Shown in pieces: positions 17,844 through 26,316 of a stretch of 64,000 bases of DNA. Position numbers and translations under genes: made by a program. Under the pieces are notes generated by a model. It was not told the DNA's origin. It was given only the letters and a program-made list of their open reading frames with translations, and did no database searches. Source of the stretch: Alloprevotella sp. Lung230 (GTDB lineage: Bacteria; Bacteroidota; Bacteroidia; Bacteroidales; Bacteroidaceae); NCBI RefSeq assembly GCF_014385435.1, contig NZ_JACSUD010000001.1, forward strand, positions 465,596 to 529,595, written 5' to 3'. Within the stretch, counting starts at the first letter, position 1, and every line of letters begins with the position of its first letter.

Positions 17844-18212
17844 TTAGCAGTGCTCTCCGCCAACAGTATAGCAGATTATCATGGGAGGGGAAGAAACAGT
17901 CTTCTCCGAAAGCCTGCCGATTATCCACCCTCGCAAAGTCTTTGCCTTTGGCGTGGCTATACGAAACGACAGCATCGTTATCATTTCCATACTGTACAAG
18001 TCAATAAATCCCCGTTCGGAGCGGATTGTCCTCACTGCTTCCGTCTCCATCAAAAGACCCTCTTTGAATATCGTTTTGATTTGTGCGTTCACCTTGCCGG
18101 AGAAAGCTCCGAACAAGTCGGCTATCTCACAAGCCGACATCCAAACGAGAGTAGCAGGGATGTGTATTTCTCCATTCCCGCCAATGGTTATGATTTCTCT
18201 TTTCATAGACAT
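17844..18212 (-). CDS. RhuM-like protein of an integrative element
   Basis: A 122-residue protein with IHIPATLVWMSACEIADLFGAFSGKVNAQIKTIFKEGLL and FIDLYSMEMITMLSFRIATPKAKTLRGWI. The order 'xVWMSxxEIADLF...NxxIKxIFKEGxL...LYxxxMITMLSFRI' resembles the RhuM / Bro-like DNA-binding proteins of mobile elements (compare the N-terminus of the Fic gene at 36538). It follows the recombinase gene by 9 bp and is probably co-transcribed with it. Function unknown; a regulatory role is inferred. Confidence 0.55.
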   Translation of the reverse strand: MSMKREIITIGGNGEIHIPATLVWMSACEIADLFGAFSGKVNAQIKTIFKEGLLMETEAVRTIRSERGFIDLYSMEMITMLSFRIATPKAKTLRGWIIGRLSEKTVSSPPMIICYTVGGEHC

Positions 18213-18221
18213 TCCTCCTTA

Positions 18222-19457
18222 TTATATGGTGATACCGTTAAACTGTTCTATCCGGCTTAACTTGTCGGAAAGGGTGTTCATGTCCCGACTCTCCTTCTCG
18301 TGGGTGATTTTAGCATAAATCTGTGTCGTGCGAATATTCGTATGCCCAAGCATCTTGGAGAGCGTTTCGATGGGAACTCCGTTGGTCAGACAAATTTCCG
18401 TTGCCATGGTATGGCGACTGGTATGCCACGTTATGTTCTTCTCTATACCGCAAAGCCCGATGATTGTTTTGAGGTTCTTACAGGCGGTAATGTACTGAGG
18501 AACGGGCAGGAGGTAATCCTCCTTTGCCATCCCGTCATACTTTTCGATAATCCTCAATGGAATGTCCATCAGCATGATATTGGATTCCACGCCCGTCTTC
18601 TGTCGCTTGGTCATAATCCACAATTTGCCATCGAATGAAGTCTGCACATTGTCTTTGGTCAGGTTCTTCATATCGGTGAACGACAAGCCGGTAAAGCAAC
18701 AGAAGACGTACAGGTCACGTACCAACTCCATGGACTTGCGGCGAAACTTCAAATCCATCATTTGACGTATCTCGTCCTTGGTCAGATAATCCCTTTCCGT
18801 ACTCTCGGCGGAGATGCTGTAGTCCACGAACGGGTCTCGAACTATCCAGCCGTGATTCTGGGCAATGGTAATCATTCGGCGCAAAGGCATCATGTAGATC
18901 CATACGGTATTGTTACAGCACTGCTTTTCCGTGCGGAGGAAAATCTCAAAGTCAGTAATAAATGCGGGTGTAAGCTCTCGTAGGGCAATATCGCTCAGAC
19001 GGTAGCGTGTCTTGATAAATTCTTTCAAGTGCTTGTAAACGGTACAATACTTCTGGTATGTGGAATCACGACGCAGACCGGCAGATACCTGCTTGGAAAA
19101 ATCCTCATTGTGCTGGGCATAGACCGTCAGCAGTGTCTCGTGCCGCATCTCCAAACCCAAGAAAGCGTTCTTCACTTTCTCCGCCGTGACATAGTTGTCC
19201 CTTTCGGCAATCTCCTTGTATTTGGCATTGATACCCACCCGAATCTTGTCCAAGAAGCGGTTGGTTTCCAATGCGACGGAACTTTTTCCCGAAGCCCGGT
19301 TGCTCTTGACATCCCATAGATTGGGGAGAATGTTGTATTTGCAACTGAACTGTGCAATGGTTCCGTCGATAGTAATACGACACATCACGGGAACGGAACC
19401 ATCTTTCTTCGGGGCGTTCTTTTTGAGGTAGAACAGAACCTTAAACGTACTTCGCAT
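18222..19457 (-). CDS. Tyrosine site-specific recombinase (third in the window)
   Basis: A 411-residue integrase with the usual Bacteroidetes N-terminus (MRSTFKVLFYLKKNAPKKDGSVPVMCRITIDG). The catalytic domain has TWHTSRHTMATEI (H-x-x-R), LGHTNIRTTQIYAKIT (H and Tyr). The first catalytic Arg position reads CFTGLSFTDMKNL, without Arg, as in the IntDOT-like group. It belongs to a second element end, separate from the recombinase pair at 9.6-12 kb, and is accompanied by four excisionase-like genes and the RhuM-like gene. Confidence 0.87.
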   Translation of the reverse strand: MRSTFKVLFYLKKNAPKKDGSVPVMCRITIDGTIAQFSCKYNILPNLWDVKSNRASGKSSVALETNRFLDKIRVGINAKYKEIAERDNYVTAEKVKNAFLGLEMRHETLLTVYAQHNEDFSKQVSAGLRRDSTYQKYCTVYKHLKEFIKTRYRLSDIALRELTPAFITDFEIFLRTEKQCCNNTVWIYMMPLRRMITIAQNHGWIVRDPFVDYSISAESTERDYLTKDEIRQMMDLKFRRKSMELVRDLYVFCCFTGLSFTDMKNLTKDNVQTSFDGKLWIMTKRQKTGVESNIMLMDIPLRIIEKYDGMAKEDYLLPVPQYITACKNLKTIIGLCGIEKNITWHTSRHTMATEICLTNGVPIETLSKMLGHTNIRTTQIYAKITHEKESRDMNTLSDKLSRIEQFNGITI

Positions 19458-19783
19458 AACTCTGGCTCTTTATAAGTTACAAAACTATTTATTGTCAGGT
19501 TATCCGCTGATACGCAATTCATTGTACTTTGACGGGAAAGATTCCAAGCATTCATTTTTTCGCCTTTTTTCTTCCCTTTCTCCCTTTATTGGGCTATCTT
19601 TGCAGAAGATTTCAGTTGGGGATTAGCTCGTTCGTTACCGTTTTTGCCATTCCTTCCTGCTTGGATATAGGGTAATGTTTTAGTAACGCTACTCTGTCCA
19701 AAGTTGGCAAAAGTACGTCTTTTGGCGGTTTTTCCCCCGAATGGTCGAATAATCAGAACTGACTGACTCACAAATCATTTGCT
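19458..19783. other. Intergenic region beside the third recombinase, probable element end
   Basis: About 325 bp with no gene. It contains TATCTTTG (19595-19602), a possible plus-strand -7 element, and CAAAAGTA (19706 region), its minus-strand equivalent. The attachment site of the recombinase is expected here, but without the other end I cannot identify the core. Confidence 0.4.
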
Positions 19784-20968
19784 ATGTCCTCTCATTTTTT
19801 GACCATTAAGGATAGATTTTTGCTGAAAAGATTTCATCTTTCTAATTCAACCAACCAGGATATATTATTATTTTTCCACGACCTACTTATGAACGAAAAA
19901 TTATACGCATCGGCCCTTTCCAATTATAAGAAATGGGCTGACAGCAACAAGGCAGAAGCGAAATCGGAGTTCAACGAACGTCATGCCTTGTGTGATGAGA
20001 TGCAATCGTACACTAAAGAACGACTGCAGAACCTAACAGAGGATGAGTTTTTCAATCTCATTGCGCCTCTTTGGGCTATGGGAATGTGGGGAAATAAGCG
20101 GTATTACCTCGACAATGTCATTGAAAACAACGGTATGGATTTGCTCCGAGCGCAACTGGTTAACCTGTTTTACGGAAGCACCTCCATCAAGAACCGATGG
20201 GATGAGTTTCGGGAGAAGGTCAAAGGAATGGGTCCCGCCTTCATCAGTGAACTGCTGAATAAGTTCAAACCGGAGGAGTATATTCTTTGGAACAAGAAGG
20301 CGCTCATTGGGTTTATGGCTTTGGGCATTCCTAACATTCCCAAATCTAATTCAGCACTTGATGGTAAAAAGTATGCCTATCTCTCTAAGGTGGGACGTGA
20401 ACTTGTGGTTTCTGCCAAGAAGCAAGGTTTTAGTGAAATCGAAGATCTCCTCGCCCTAAACTACTTCATTTGGCAAGAGCTTCAGATTGTTCCCACGGAT
20501 ATGGGTGTACCTTTGGAAGAGGAACCGGAAAAAGAGACAAAAAAACAAAAAGCATTCGTCCACAATGACGTGAGAGACCGCATCCGAGATATTGGTTTGT
20601 TTCTGGGTTTCAAGGCAGAAATAGAGAAGAAGATTGCCGACGGAGCGGTGGTGGATGCGCTCTGGGAAGTGTCGGTGGGCAATATGGGACGGATCACTTA
20701 CGTGTTTGAGGTGCAAACGAGTGGCAGTATCGACAGCCTGTTGCTCAACCTGATGAAAGCCAAGAATAACCCCTCCGTACAAGGTATTGTGGCTGTTTCT
20801 GACAGCAAGCAAATCGAGAAGATAAAGAAGGAAGCGGCCTCGCTGAGGGAGATACGCGACGAACTCAAATTCTGGGACTACAACGATGTGCTGAAGGTAT
20901 TTGACTCGCTTTCCAATGCGTACGAGTCTATCAACGCATTGGGGCTTGTTCCTTCCGGACTGTTCTAA
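19784..20968 (+). CDS. Hypothetical protein with a possible restriction-endonuclease-like C-terminus
   Basis: A 394-residue protein. The first 230 residues are helical and contain a helix-hairpin-like stretch (GMGPAFISELLNKFKPEEYILWNKKALIGF). A Lys/Glu-rich linker follows (EEEPEKETKKQKAF). The C-terminal 150 residues show DRIRDIGLFLGFKAEIEKKIADGAVVDALWEV, then ITYVFEVQTSGSID and SVQGIVAVSD. A conserved Asp followed by a strand with E-x-Q is one of the variants of the PD-(D/E)XK nuclease core, so a nuclease or DNA-binding function is inferred, not proven. It stands alone between the element end and dnaN. A role in defence is plausible. Confidence 0.6.
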   Translation: MSSHFLTIKDRFLLKRFHLSNSTNQDILLFFHDLLMNEKLYASALSNYKKWADSNKAEAKSEFNERHALCDEMQSYTKERLQNLTEDEFFNLIAPLWAMGMWGNKRYYLDNVIENNGMDLLRAQLVNLFYGSTSIKNRWDEFREKVKGMGPAFISELLNKFKPEEYILWNKKALIGFMALGIPNIPKSNSALDGKKYAYLSKVGRELVVSAKKQGFSEIEDLLALNYFIWQELQIVPTDMGVPLEEEPEKETKKQKAFVHNDVRDRIRDIGLFLGFKAEIEKKIADGAVVDALWEVSVGNMGRITYVFEVQTSGSIDSLLLNLMKAKNNPSVQGIVAVSDSKQIEKIKKEAASLREIRDELKFWDYNDVLKVFDSLSNAYESINALGLVPSGLF

Positions 20969-21164
20969 TGGGTAAAGAACCATAAGTCAGCGTTCAAAAA
21001 TGAAAAGTCCGGTTGAAAAAACACTTTTCTCTATCGCCAATGTCGGAAGAATGTTGTAAATTTGTTCCCGATATATGGGGAAAGGGGTGAATTGTATCTG
21101 CACAGCACCTCTCCTCCTTCCATCCTCTTCGCATCAAAAACAATCAAAATACCCGCTTCAAGCT

Positions 21165-22289
21165 ATGAAATTTGTCATCTCAAGCAGTTTGCTTTCCCAC
21201 CGCCTCCAAACCCTGGGTCGTGTGATTGCTTCGAAAAACAGTATGCCCATCCTCGACAACTTCCTTTTTGACGTTGCCGACAATCATCTGACCATCACCG
21301 CCAGCGACGGCGAAATCACCCTGCGCACCACCCTCGAACTCGTGGAGAGCGATAGCAATCTCAAGTTTACCATCAACGCCCGCACCATCCAAGATGCCAT
21401 CAAGGTGATTGCCGACCAGCCCATCGAATTCACCATCGACACCGCCAACTACGAAATGACCATCCACTACCAAAACGGTCATTATTCGCTCGTGGCACAA
21501 GGCGCTGATGAATATCCCTTTGTCAAAGACTTGGAAGGCGATATCTCCACCCTCACCCTCGATGCAGAGCGCATCTTCTCGAGCATCAACCGCGCGGTAT
21601 TTGCGGCGGCCGACGATCCCTTGCGCCCCGTGATGAACGGTGTCTTCTTCGACTATCGCAGCGACGGCTTGGCCGTTGTGGCCTCCGACGGCCGCAAGTT
21701 GGCCTGCACCCGCCTGCTCAACGTGACCACCGAGGCACCCACCTCGTTCATCCTCCACAAGAAGCCCGCCACCCTCATCAAGGGAATTCTCCAGAAGGAA
21801 GTGGGCGATGTGGTGGTGAAATTTACCAAGCGCAACGCCACCATCGAGAGTGAGAACTATCATCTCTCCTGCCGCCTCATCGAGGGGAGTTTTCCGAACT
21901 ACAACAGTGTCATTCCGCAGAACAATCCCAACCTCGTCACGGTCAATCGTGCGGCCATCATCGACACGCTCAGCCGCGTTGCTGTTTCAGCCAATGCCAG
22001 CAGTCCGTTGGTGAAGCTCCACATCGAACCGGGACGCCTTGTGCTCTCCACCCGCGACAGTGACTACAGCCGTTCGGGCGAAGAAACGTTGCTCTGCGAC
22101 TATCAGGGCAACCCGATGAACATCGGTTTCAAGTGCAACCTACTCCAAGAGTTGCTCAACAATCTGGAAGGCGAGGAAGTGGTCATCCAGTTGGCCGACC
22201 CCTCTCGCGCCGGTATCATCGTGCCTGCCCAGCAGCAAGAGGATGAACACGTGCTCATGTTGCTCATGCCCATGATGCTCAACGAATAA
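21165..22289 (+). CDS. dnaN: DNA polymerase III subunit beta (sliding clamp)
   Basis: A 374-residue protein, normal length for the clamp. I use the ATG at 21165 (MKFVISSSLLSHRLQTLGRVIASKNSMPILDNFLFDV), the standard N-terminus; an in-frame ATG at 21075 only adds non-conserved residues. The three clamp repeats are visible, with LTITASDGEITLRT in the first and a C-terminal ending HVLMLLMPMMLNE. The ring-shaped dimer tethers the replicative polymerase to DNA. A TAAATTTG box at 21057-21064 may be its -7 element. It begins a core operon-like run with coaBC, DUF4835 and recN, and marks the change to GC-rich DNA; the 197 bp before it carry no gene. Confidence 0.95.
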   Translation: MKFVISSSLLSHRLQTLGRVIASKNSMPILDNFLFDVADNHLTITASDGEITLRTTLELVESDSNLKFTINARTIQDAIKVIADQPIEFTIDTANYEMTIHYQNGHYSLVAQGADEYPFVKDLEGDISTLTLDAERIFSSINRAVFAAADDPLRPVMNGVFFDYRSDGLAVVASDGRKLACTRLLNVTTEAPTSFILHKKPATLIKGILQKEVGDVVVKFTKRNATIESENYHLSCRLIEGSFPNYNSVIPQNNPNLVTVNRAAIIDTLSRVAVSANASSPLVKLHIEPGRLVLSTRDSDYSRSGEETLLCDYQGNPMNIGFKCNLLQELLNNLEGEEVVIQLADPSRAGIIVPAQQQEDEHVLMLLMPMMLNE

Positions 22290-22329
22290 TTTGCTTCTTC
22301 CGGACCTCTCTAAAAGCTACTTTCCCACC

Positions 22330-23553
22330 ATGCTCAAAGGCAAACACATCGTGCTCGGCATCACGGGCAGCATTGCCGCCTACAAGGCTTGCACCTTGGT
22401 GCGCCTGCTTGTCAAAGCCGGTGCTGAGGTGCAAGTGGTGATGACCCCAGCCGCCAAGGAGTTTGTCACACCGCTCACCCTCTCCACCCTCAGCCGCAAC
22501 GCTGTGGTGAGCGAGTTTTTCGACCGGCGTGACGGTTCGTGGCACAGCCATGTCGACCTCGGCCTGTGGGCCGACGCGATGGTCATTGCCCCAGCCACAG
22601 CCGCCACCCTCGGCAAAATGGCGCATGGTGTGGCCGACAACATGCTCATCACGACCTATCTGTCGATGAAAGCCCCTGTGTTTGTCGCTCCGGCTATGGA
22701 CTTGGACATGTTTCGCCACCCCTCCACGCAAGCCAATCTGGACATCTTGCGAGGATATGGGCACCAGATTATAGAGCCTACGGCCGGCGAATTGGCTTCG
22801 GCACTGGTGGGCAAAGGGCGGATGGAAGAGCCTGAGGCGATTGTCGAAGTGCTCAACAGCCACTTTGCGGCCGACGAGGCAGAACTACCTGCTTTGGGCA
22901 AGCGCATCCTCATCACTGCAGGGCCTACGCACGAAAAGATTGACCCCGTGCGCTTCATCGGCAACTATTCTACAGGGAAGATGGGCTTTGCTCTGGCCGA
23001 AAGTTGCGCCCACATGGGCTGGACGGTGGAACTCGTGGCCGGGCCGGTGCAGTTGTCGACGGTTCATCCCCGCATTCACCGCACCGATGTGGAGAGTGCT
23101 GCCGAAATGTACGAAGCCGCCACCCGGATTTTCCCCACGTGCGATGCGGCCATCCTCTGCGCAGCGGTAGCCGACTTCACGCCCGCCCATCCGGCTCGGG
23201 AGAAGGTGAAACGCGAGACAACGGGAGATTGGCAACTCGACCTGCTGCCCACCCGCGACATTGCTCGACAGCTCGGAGAGATGAAGCGTCCCGACCAGCG
23301 ACTGGTGGGATTTGCCCTCGAAACGCACAACGAGATGGCGCATGCTCTCGACAAGCTCCGGCGCAAGCACTTAGACGCCATCGTGCTCAATTCGCTCAAC
23401 GACCCTGGTGCAGGTTTCGGGTACGACACCAACCAAATCACGCTGATTGACGCCGCGGGTATGGCACAAACGTTTGCCCTCGCTCCGAAAAGCGAAATTG
23501 CCGACCACATTGTTCACTATCTATGGCAAAAGCATTTCTCCTCTTCCTCCTGA
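22330..23553 (+). CDS. coaBC: Bifunctional phosphopantothenoylcysteine decarboxylase / phosphopantothenate-cysteine ligase
   Basis: A 407-residue protein; the start is the ATG at 22330 (MLKGKHIVLGITGSIAAYKA). The N-terminal flavin-dependent CoaC half has GITGSIAAYKA, the active-site His region SWHSHVDLGLWADAMVIAPATAATLGKMAHG and PAMDLDMFRHP. The CoaB half begins at ITAGPTHEKIDPVRFIGNYSTGKMG, and has AAVADF and the Lys finger region. It converts phosphopantothenate to 4'-phosphopantetheine in coenzyme A synthesis. It lies 40 bp after dnaN and overlaps the next gene by 31 bp, a typical Bacteroidetes arrangement. Confidence 0.95.
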   Translation: MLKGKHIVLGITGSIAAYKACTLVRLLVKAGAEVQVVMTPAAKEFVTPLTLSTLSRNAVVSEFFDRRDGSWHSHVDLGLWADAMVIAPATAATLGKMAHGVADNMLITTYLSMKAPVFVAPAMDLDMFRHPSTQANLDILRGYGHQIIEPTAGELASALVGKGRMEEPEAIVEVLNSHFAADEAELPALGKRILITAGPTHEKIDPVRFIGNYSTGKMGFALAESCAHMGWTVELVAGPVQLSTVHPRIHRTDVESAAEMYEAATRIFPTCDAAILCAAVADFTPAHPAREKVKRETTGDWQLDLLPTRDIARQLGEMKRPDQRLVGFALETHNEMAHALDKLRRKHLDAIVLNSLNDPGAGFGYDTNQITLIDAAGMAQTFALAPKSEIADHIVHYLWQKHFSSSS

Positions 23554-24437
23554 CTTGTGCCTGCCTGTTCGGCACGACCGCGGCAGCGCAAGAACTCGAC
23601 GCCCGCGTCACGGTCAATCATCAGCAGGTGCAGGGCACCAGTACGGCGGTGTTCGACAATCTGCAACAGGTGCTCACTGAGTTTATCAACGAGCACCAGT
23701 GGACGCAATTGAACTTCCGCCGCTCGGAGCGCATCGCCTGCTCGTTCAACTTCACCGTGCAGAAATACGACGAGGCCGACCACAAGTTGGAGTGCGCCCT
23801 CACGGTGAGTGCCACACGCCCCGTCTACAACGCCTCCTACACGACCACCACCTTTTCCACACGCGATGGCAACTGCAACTTCCGCTTTCAGGAGTTCGAC
23901 AAACTGGAGTTTCGCCCCGAAGCCATCGACAACGACCTGACGGCGATCGTGGCCTATTACGCCTACCTCATCATCGGCTGGGACCTCGACACAATGTCGC
24001 CCCAAGGAGGCACCGAAGCCTTGCAGACGGCGCTCAACATCTGCAACAACGCCCAAACCCTCACGCTCTCTGCCCGCGGCTGGAAGTCTTTCGACGACGG
24101 CAAAAACCGCTATGCCATTGTCAACGACTATCTGGACGGACGCATGGAGCCATTCCGCAAGATGCAATATAAGTACTATCGCGAAGGGCTGGACGTGATG
24201 GCCGAAAATGCCGAGCGCGGACGGGCGGCCATCACCGAAGCGTTCGATCTTCTGGCGCAAGCGCACAACAACAAGACGATGAGCCAACTGCCGCAACTGT
24301 TCACCGAGTTCAAGGCCGATGAGATTGCCAACATCTACCAAGGACACGCCACGCAAAAAGAGAAAGAGGCGGTCGTAGAACTGCTCAGCAAACTCAATGC
24401 GTCGAAAAATCCAACGTGGAACAAAATCAGAAACTAA
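23523..24437 (+). CDS. DUF4835 family exported protein
   Basis: A 304-residue protein with a Sec signal (MAKAFLLFLLTCACLFGTTAAAQ) and then ELDARVTVNHQQVQGTSTAVFDNLQQVLTEFINEHQWT, the signature start of DUF4835. This family is regularly found between coaBC and recN in Bacteroidetes. Also visible are FKLEFRPEAI-like NFRFQEFDKLEF and AYYAYLIIGWDLDTMSP. It is periplasmic or envelope-located by its signal; the family function is not established. Start overlaps coaBC by 31 bp. Confidence 0.88.
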   Translation: MAKAFLLFLLTCACLFGTTAAAQELDARVTVNHQQVQGTSTAVFDNLQQVLTEFINEHQWTQLNFRRSERIACSFNFTVQKYDEADHKLECALTVSATRPVYNASYTTTTFSTRDGNCNFRFQEFDKLEFRPEAIDNDLTAIVAYYAYLIIGWDLDTMSPQGGTEALQTALNICNNAQTLTLSARGWKSFDDGKNRYAIVNDYLDGRMEPFRKMQYKYYREGLDVMAENAERGRAAITEAFDLLAQAHNNKTMSQLPQLFTEFKADEIANIYQGHATQKEKEAVVELLSKLNASKNPTWNKIRN

Positions 24438-24629
24438 GTAGGTGTTCAAAAGTAATTGATGCTATATTTGTTTCCATTTTTCGTCAGGTCGTCTTTGTAA
24501 AGAAGGAGTGTAGCGGGCTACACGGCTGATGAACAAAGGCGAGATGGCGGAAAAGGGAAATAAAGAGAGCATCAAAATAGAGAGCCACCTACGACTAAGA
24601 TAGTTACGATTAATTTTGAACACCTACTT
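24436..24629. repeat. MITE-like element with 16-bp terminal inverted repeats
   Basis: AAGTAGGTGTTCAAAA at 24436-24451 is exactly complementary to TTTTGAACACCTACTT at 24614-24629. The 194-bp unit has no coding capacity and includes GTAGCGGGCTAC, another small hairpin. It fills the gap between DUF4835 and recN, even supplying the DUF4835 stop codon. A related end, CGAACACCTACTT, occurs at 48846-48858, and GTAGGTGTTCA at 37826-37836 beside a zinc-ribbon transposase fragment. Confidence 0.75.
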
Positions 24630-24635
24630 CATCCC

Positions 24636-26297
24636 ATGCTCACTCATCTCCACATTGCCAACTATGCTCTGATTGATCGGCTCGACCTCGACCTGAGGGC
24701 GGGCTTTAGTGTGATTACGGGCGAGACCGGAGCGGGCAAAAGTATCATCCTCGGCGCATTGGGATTGCTGCAAGGCAATCGGGCCGAGGCCAAAGTCATC
24801 AAAGACGGCGCAGCCAAATGTGTCGTCGAAGGTGAGTTTGCCGATTTCGCCCCCACGCTGGTCGACACCCTCCAAGCCGCCGACATTGATGTGGAGGAGG
24901 ACAGCATCATTGTGCGGCGGGAAATCATGGCCGGAGGCAAAAGCCGCACTTTCATCAACGACACACCGGCCACCCTCGCCCTCCTCAAAGAGGTGAGTGC
25001 CCAACTCATCGACATCCATTCGCAACACCAAAATCTGCTCCTCACCCGCGAGACGTTCCTCATCGACACGCTCGACGGCATGGCCGACAATGCAGAACAA
25101 CTCACGACCTATCGAGAAGCCTATGCTGCCTTCGTGGCCGCCGAGCGCGAACTGAAACGCCTGCAAATGATGGCCGCCCAAAGCAGCGCCGATCAAGACT
25201 ATTTGGCGTTTCAGTTGGCACAACTCGACGAAGCGCAGTTGCAAGAAGGCGAACAAGAGGAGCTGGAAGAGGAGAGTGCCACCCTCTCGCACGCCGAAGA
25301 AATCCGCACCTCGCTGGGACAGACCGCGCAGGCGCTGCAAAGTGATGAGTTCGACGTGTGTTCGGCCCTCCGTTCGGCCGCATCAGCGATGGAAGGCATT
25401 GCGGCCTATCTGCCCAACGCCGAAGCCCTGAGCGAACGCCTCAACAGCGCTCGTCTAGAGATTGACGACGTACTCAGCGAAGTGGAGCGTGCGGCCGAGG
25501 ACGTGGAGTTCAACCCTCAACGTCTGGCCTATGTCGATGAGCGCCTCTCCACCATTTACAGTTTGCAGAAGAAGCACCATGTAGAGACGATTGCCGAACT
25601 GCTCACCTTGGCCGACGACTTCCGCCGACGTCTGGATGCCATCGAAAATGCCGATGAACATTTGGCACGTGCCGAAAAGGCACGCAGCGCTGCCCAAGTG
25701 CGACTGTCGGCCTGCGGTGCTCAACTCACCAAGTCTCGCCGGCAGGCGGCCGCCGAGATTGAAAAAAGGCTCATCGACAGTCTGCACAGCCTGGGGATGC
25801 CCAACGTGAGTCTGCGCTTCGATTTCGCTGCGCGCCCTCATCCCGATGCCGGCGGTTGCGACGCCCTGCGCTTCCTCTTCTCCGCCAACAAGCAGGTGGC
25901 GCTGCAAGACGTGGCACAAACGGCCTCCGGAGGTGAAATCGCCCGCCTGATGCTTTCGCTCAAAGCCTTGATTGCCCAAAAGCAAAACCTCCCCACCATC
26001 ATTTTCGACGAAATCGACACCGGTGTGAGCGGCACGATGGCCGAAAAAATGGGGCGCGTGATGCAGCAGATGGGGCGCAACGCACAAGTGATTTGCATCA
26101 CCCACCTGCCGCAAATCGCTGCCTTAGGCACCGACCACTTCCGGGTGCACAAGGAGGAAACCGAAGCCGGCACCACTTCCCACATCACCCCTCTCACCAC
26201 CGAACAGCGCGTGCAGGAACTGGCCGACATGCTTTCGGGGACGTCCGTGACCGAAGCCGCTTTGGCCAACGCACGTGCCCTCCTCGGCGCTTCCTAA
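24636..26297 (+). CDS. recN: DNA repair protein RecN
   Basis: A 553-residue SMC-like ATPase, normal RecN length. It has MLTHLHIANYALIDRLDLDL, Walker A GETGAGKSI (about residues 30-38), the Q-loop DIHSQHQN, coiled-coil arms around residues 150-350, the ABC signature TASGGEIARLMLSLK, Walker B IIFDEIDTGVSG and the H-loop ICITHLPQIAALG. It acts in double-strand break repair, bridging DNA ends for RecA. The start is 6 bp after the MITE, so the element's insertion lies directly in front of the translation start and may affect expression. Confidence 0.95.
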   Translation: MLTHLHIANYALIDRLDLDLRAGFSVITGETGAGKSIILGALGLLQGNRAEAKVIKDGAAKCVVEGEFADFAPTLVDTLQAADIDVEEDSIIVRREIMAGGKSRTFINDTPATLALLKEVSAQLIDIHSQHQNLLLTRETFLIDTLDGMADNAEQLTTYREAYAAFVAAERELKRLQMMAAQSSADQDYLAFQLAQLDEAQLQEGEQEELEEESATLSHAEEIRTSLGQTAQALQSDEFDVCSALRSAASAMEGIAAYLPNAEALSERLNSARLEIDDVLSEVERAAEDVEFNPQRLAYVDERLSTIYSLQKKHHVETIAELLTLADDFRRRLDAIENADEHLARAEKARSAAQVRLSACGAQLTKSRRQAAAEIEKRLIDSLHSLGMPNVSLRFDFAARPHPDAGGCDALRFLFSANKQVALQDVAQTASGGEIARLMLSLKALIAQKQNLPTIIFDEIDTGVSGTMAEKMGRVMQQMGRNAQVICITHLPQIAALGTDHFRVHKEETEAGTTSHITPLTTEQRVQELADMLSGTSVTEAALANARALLGAS

Positions 26298-26316
26298 TCT
26301 CCATCTCCACCCACCG

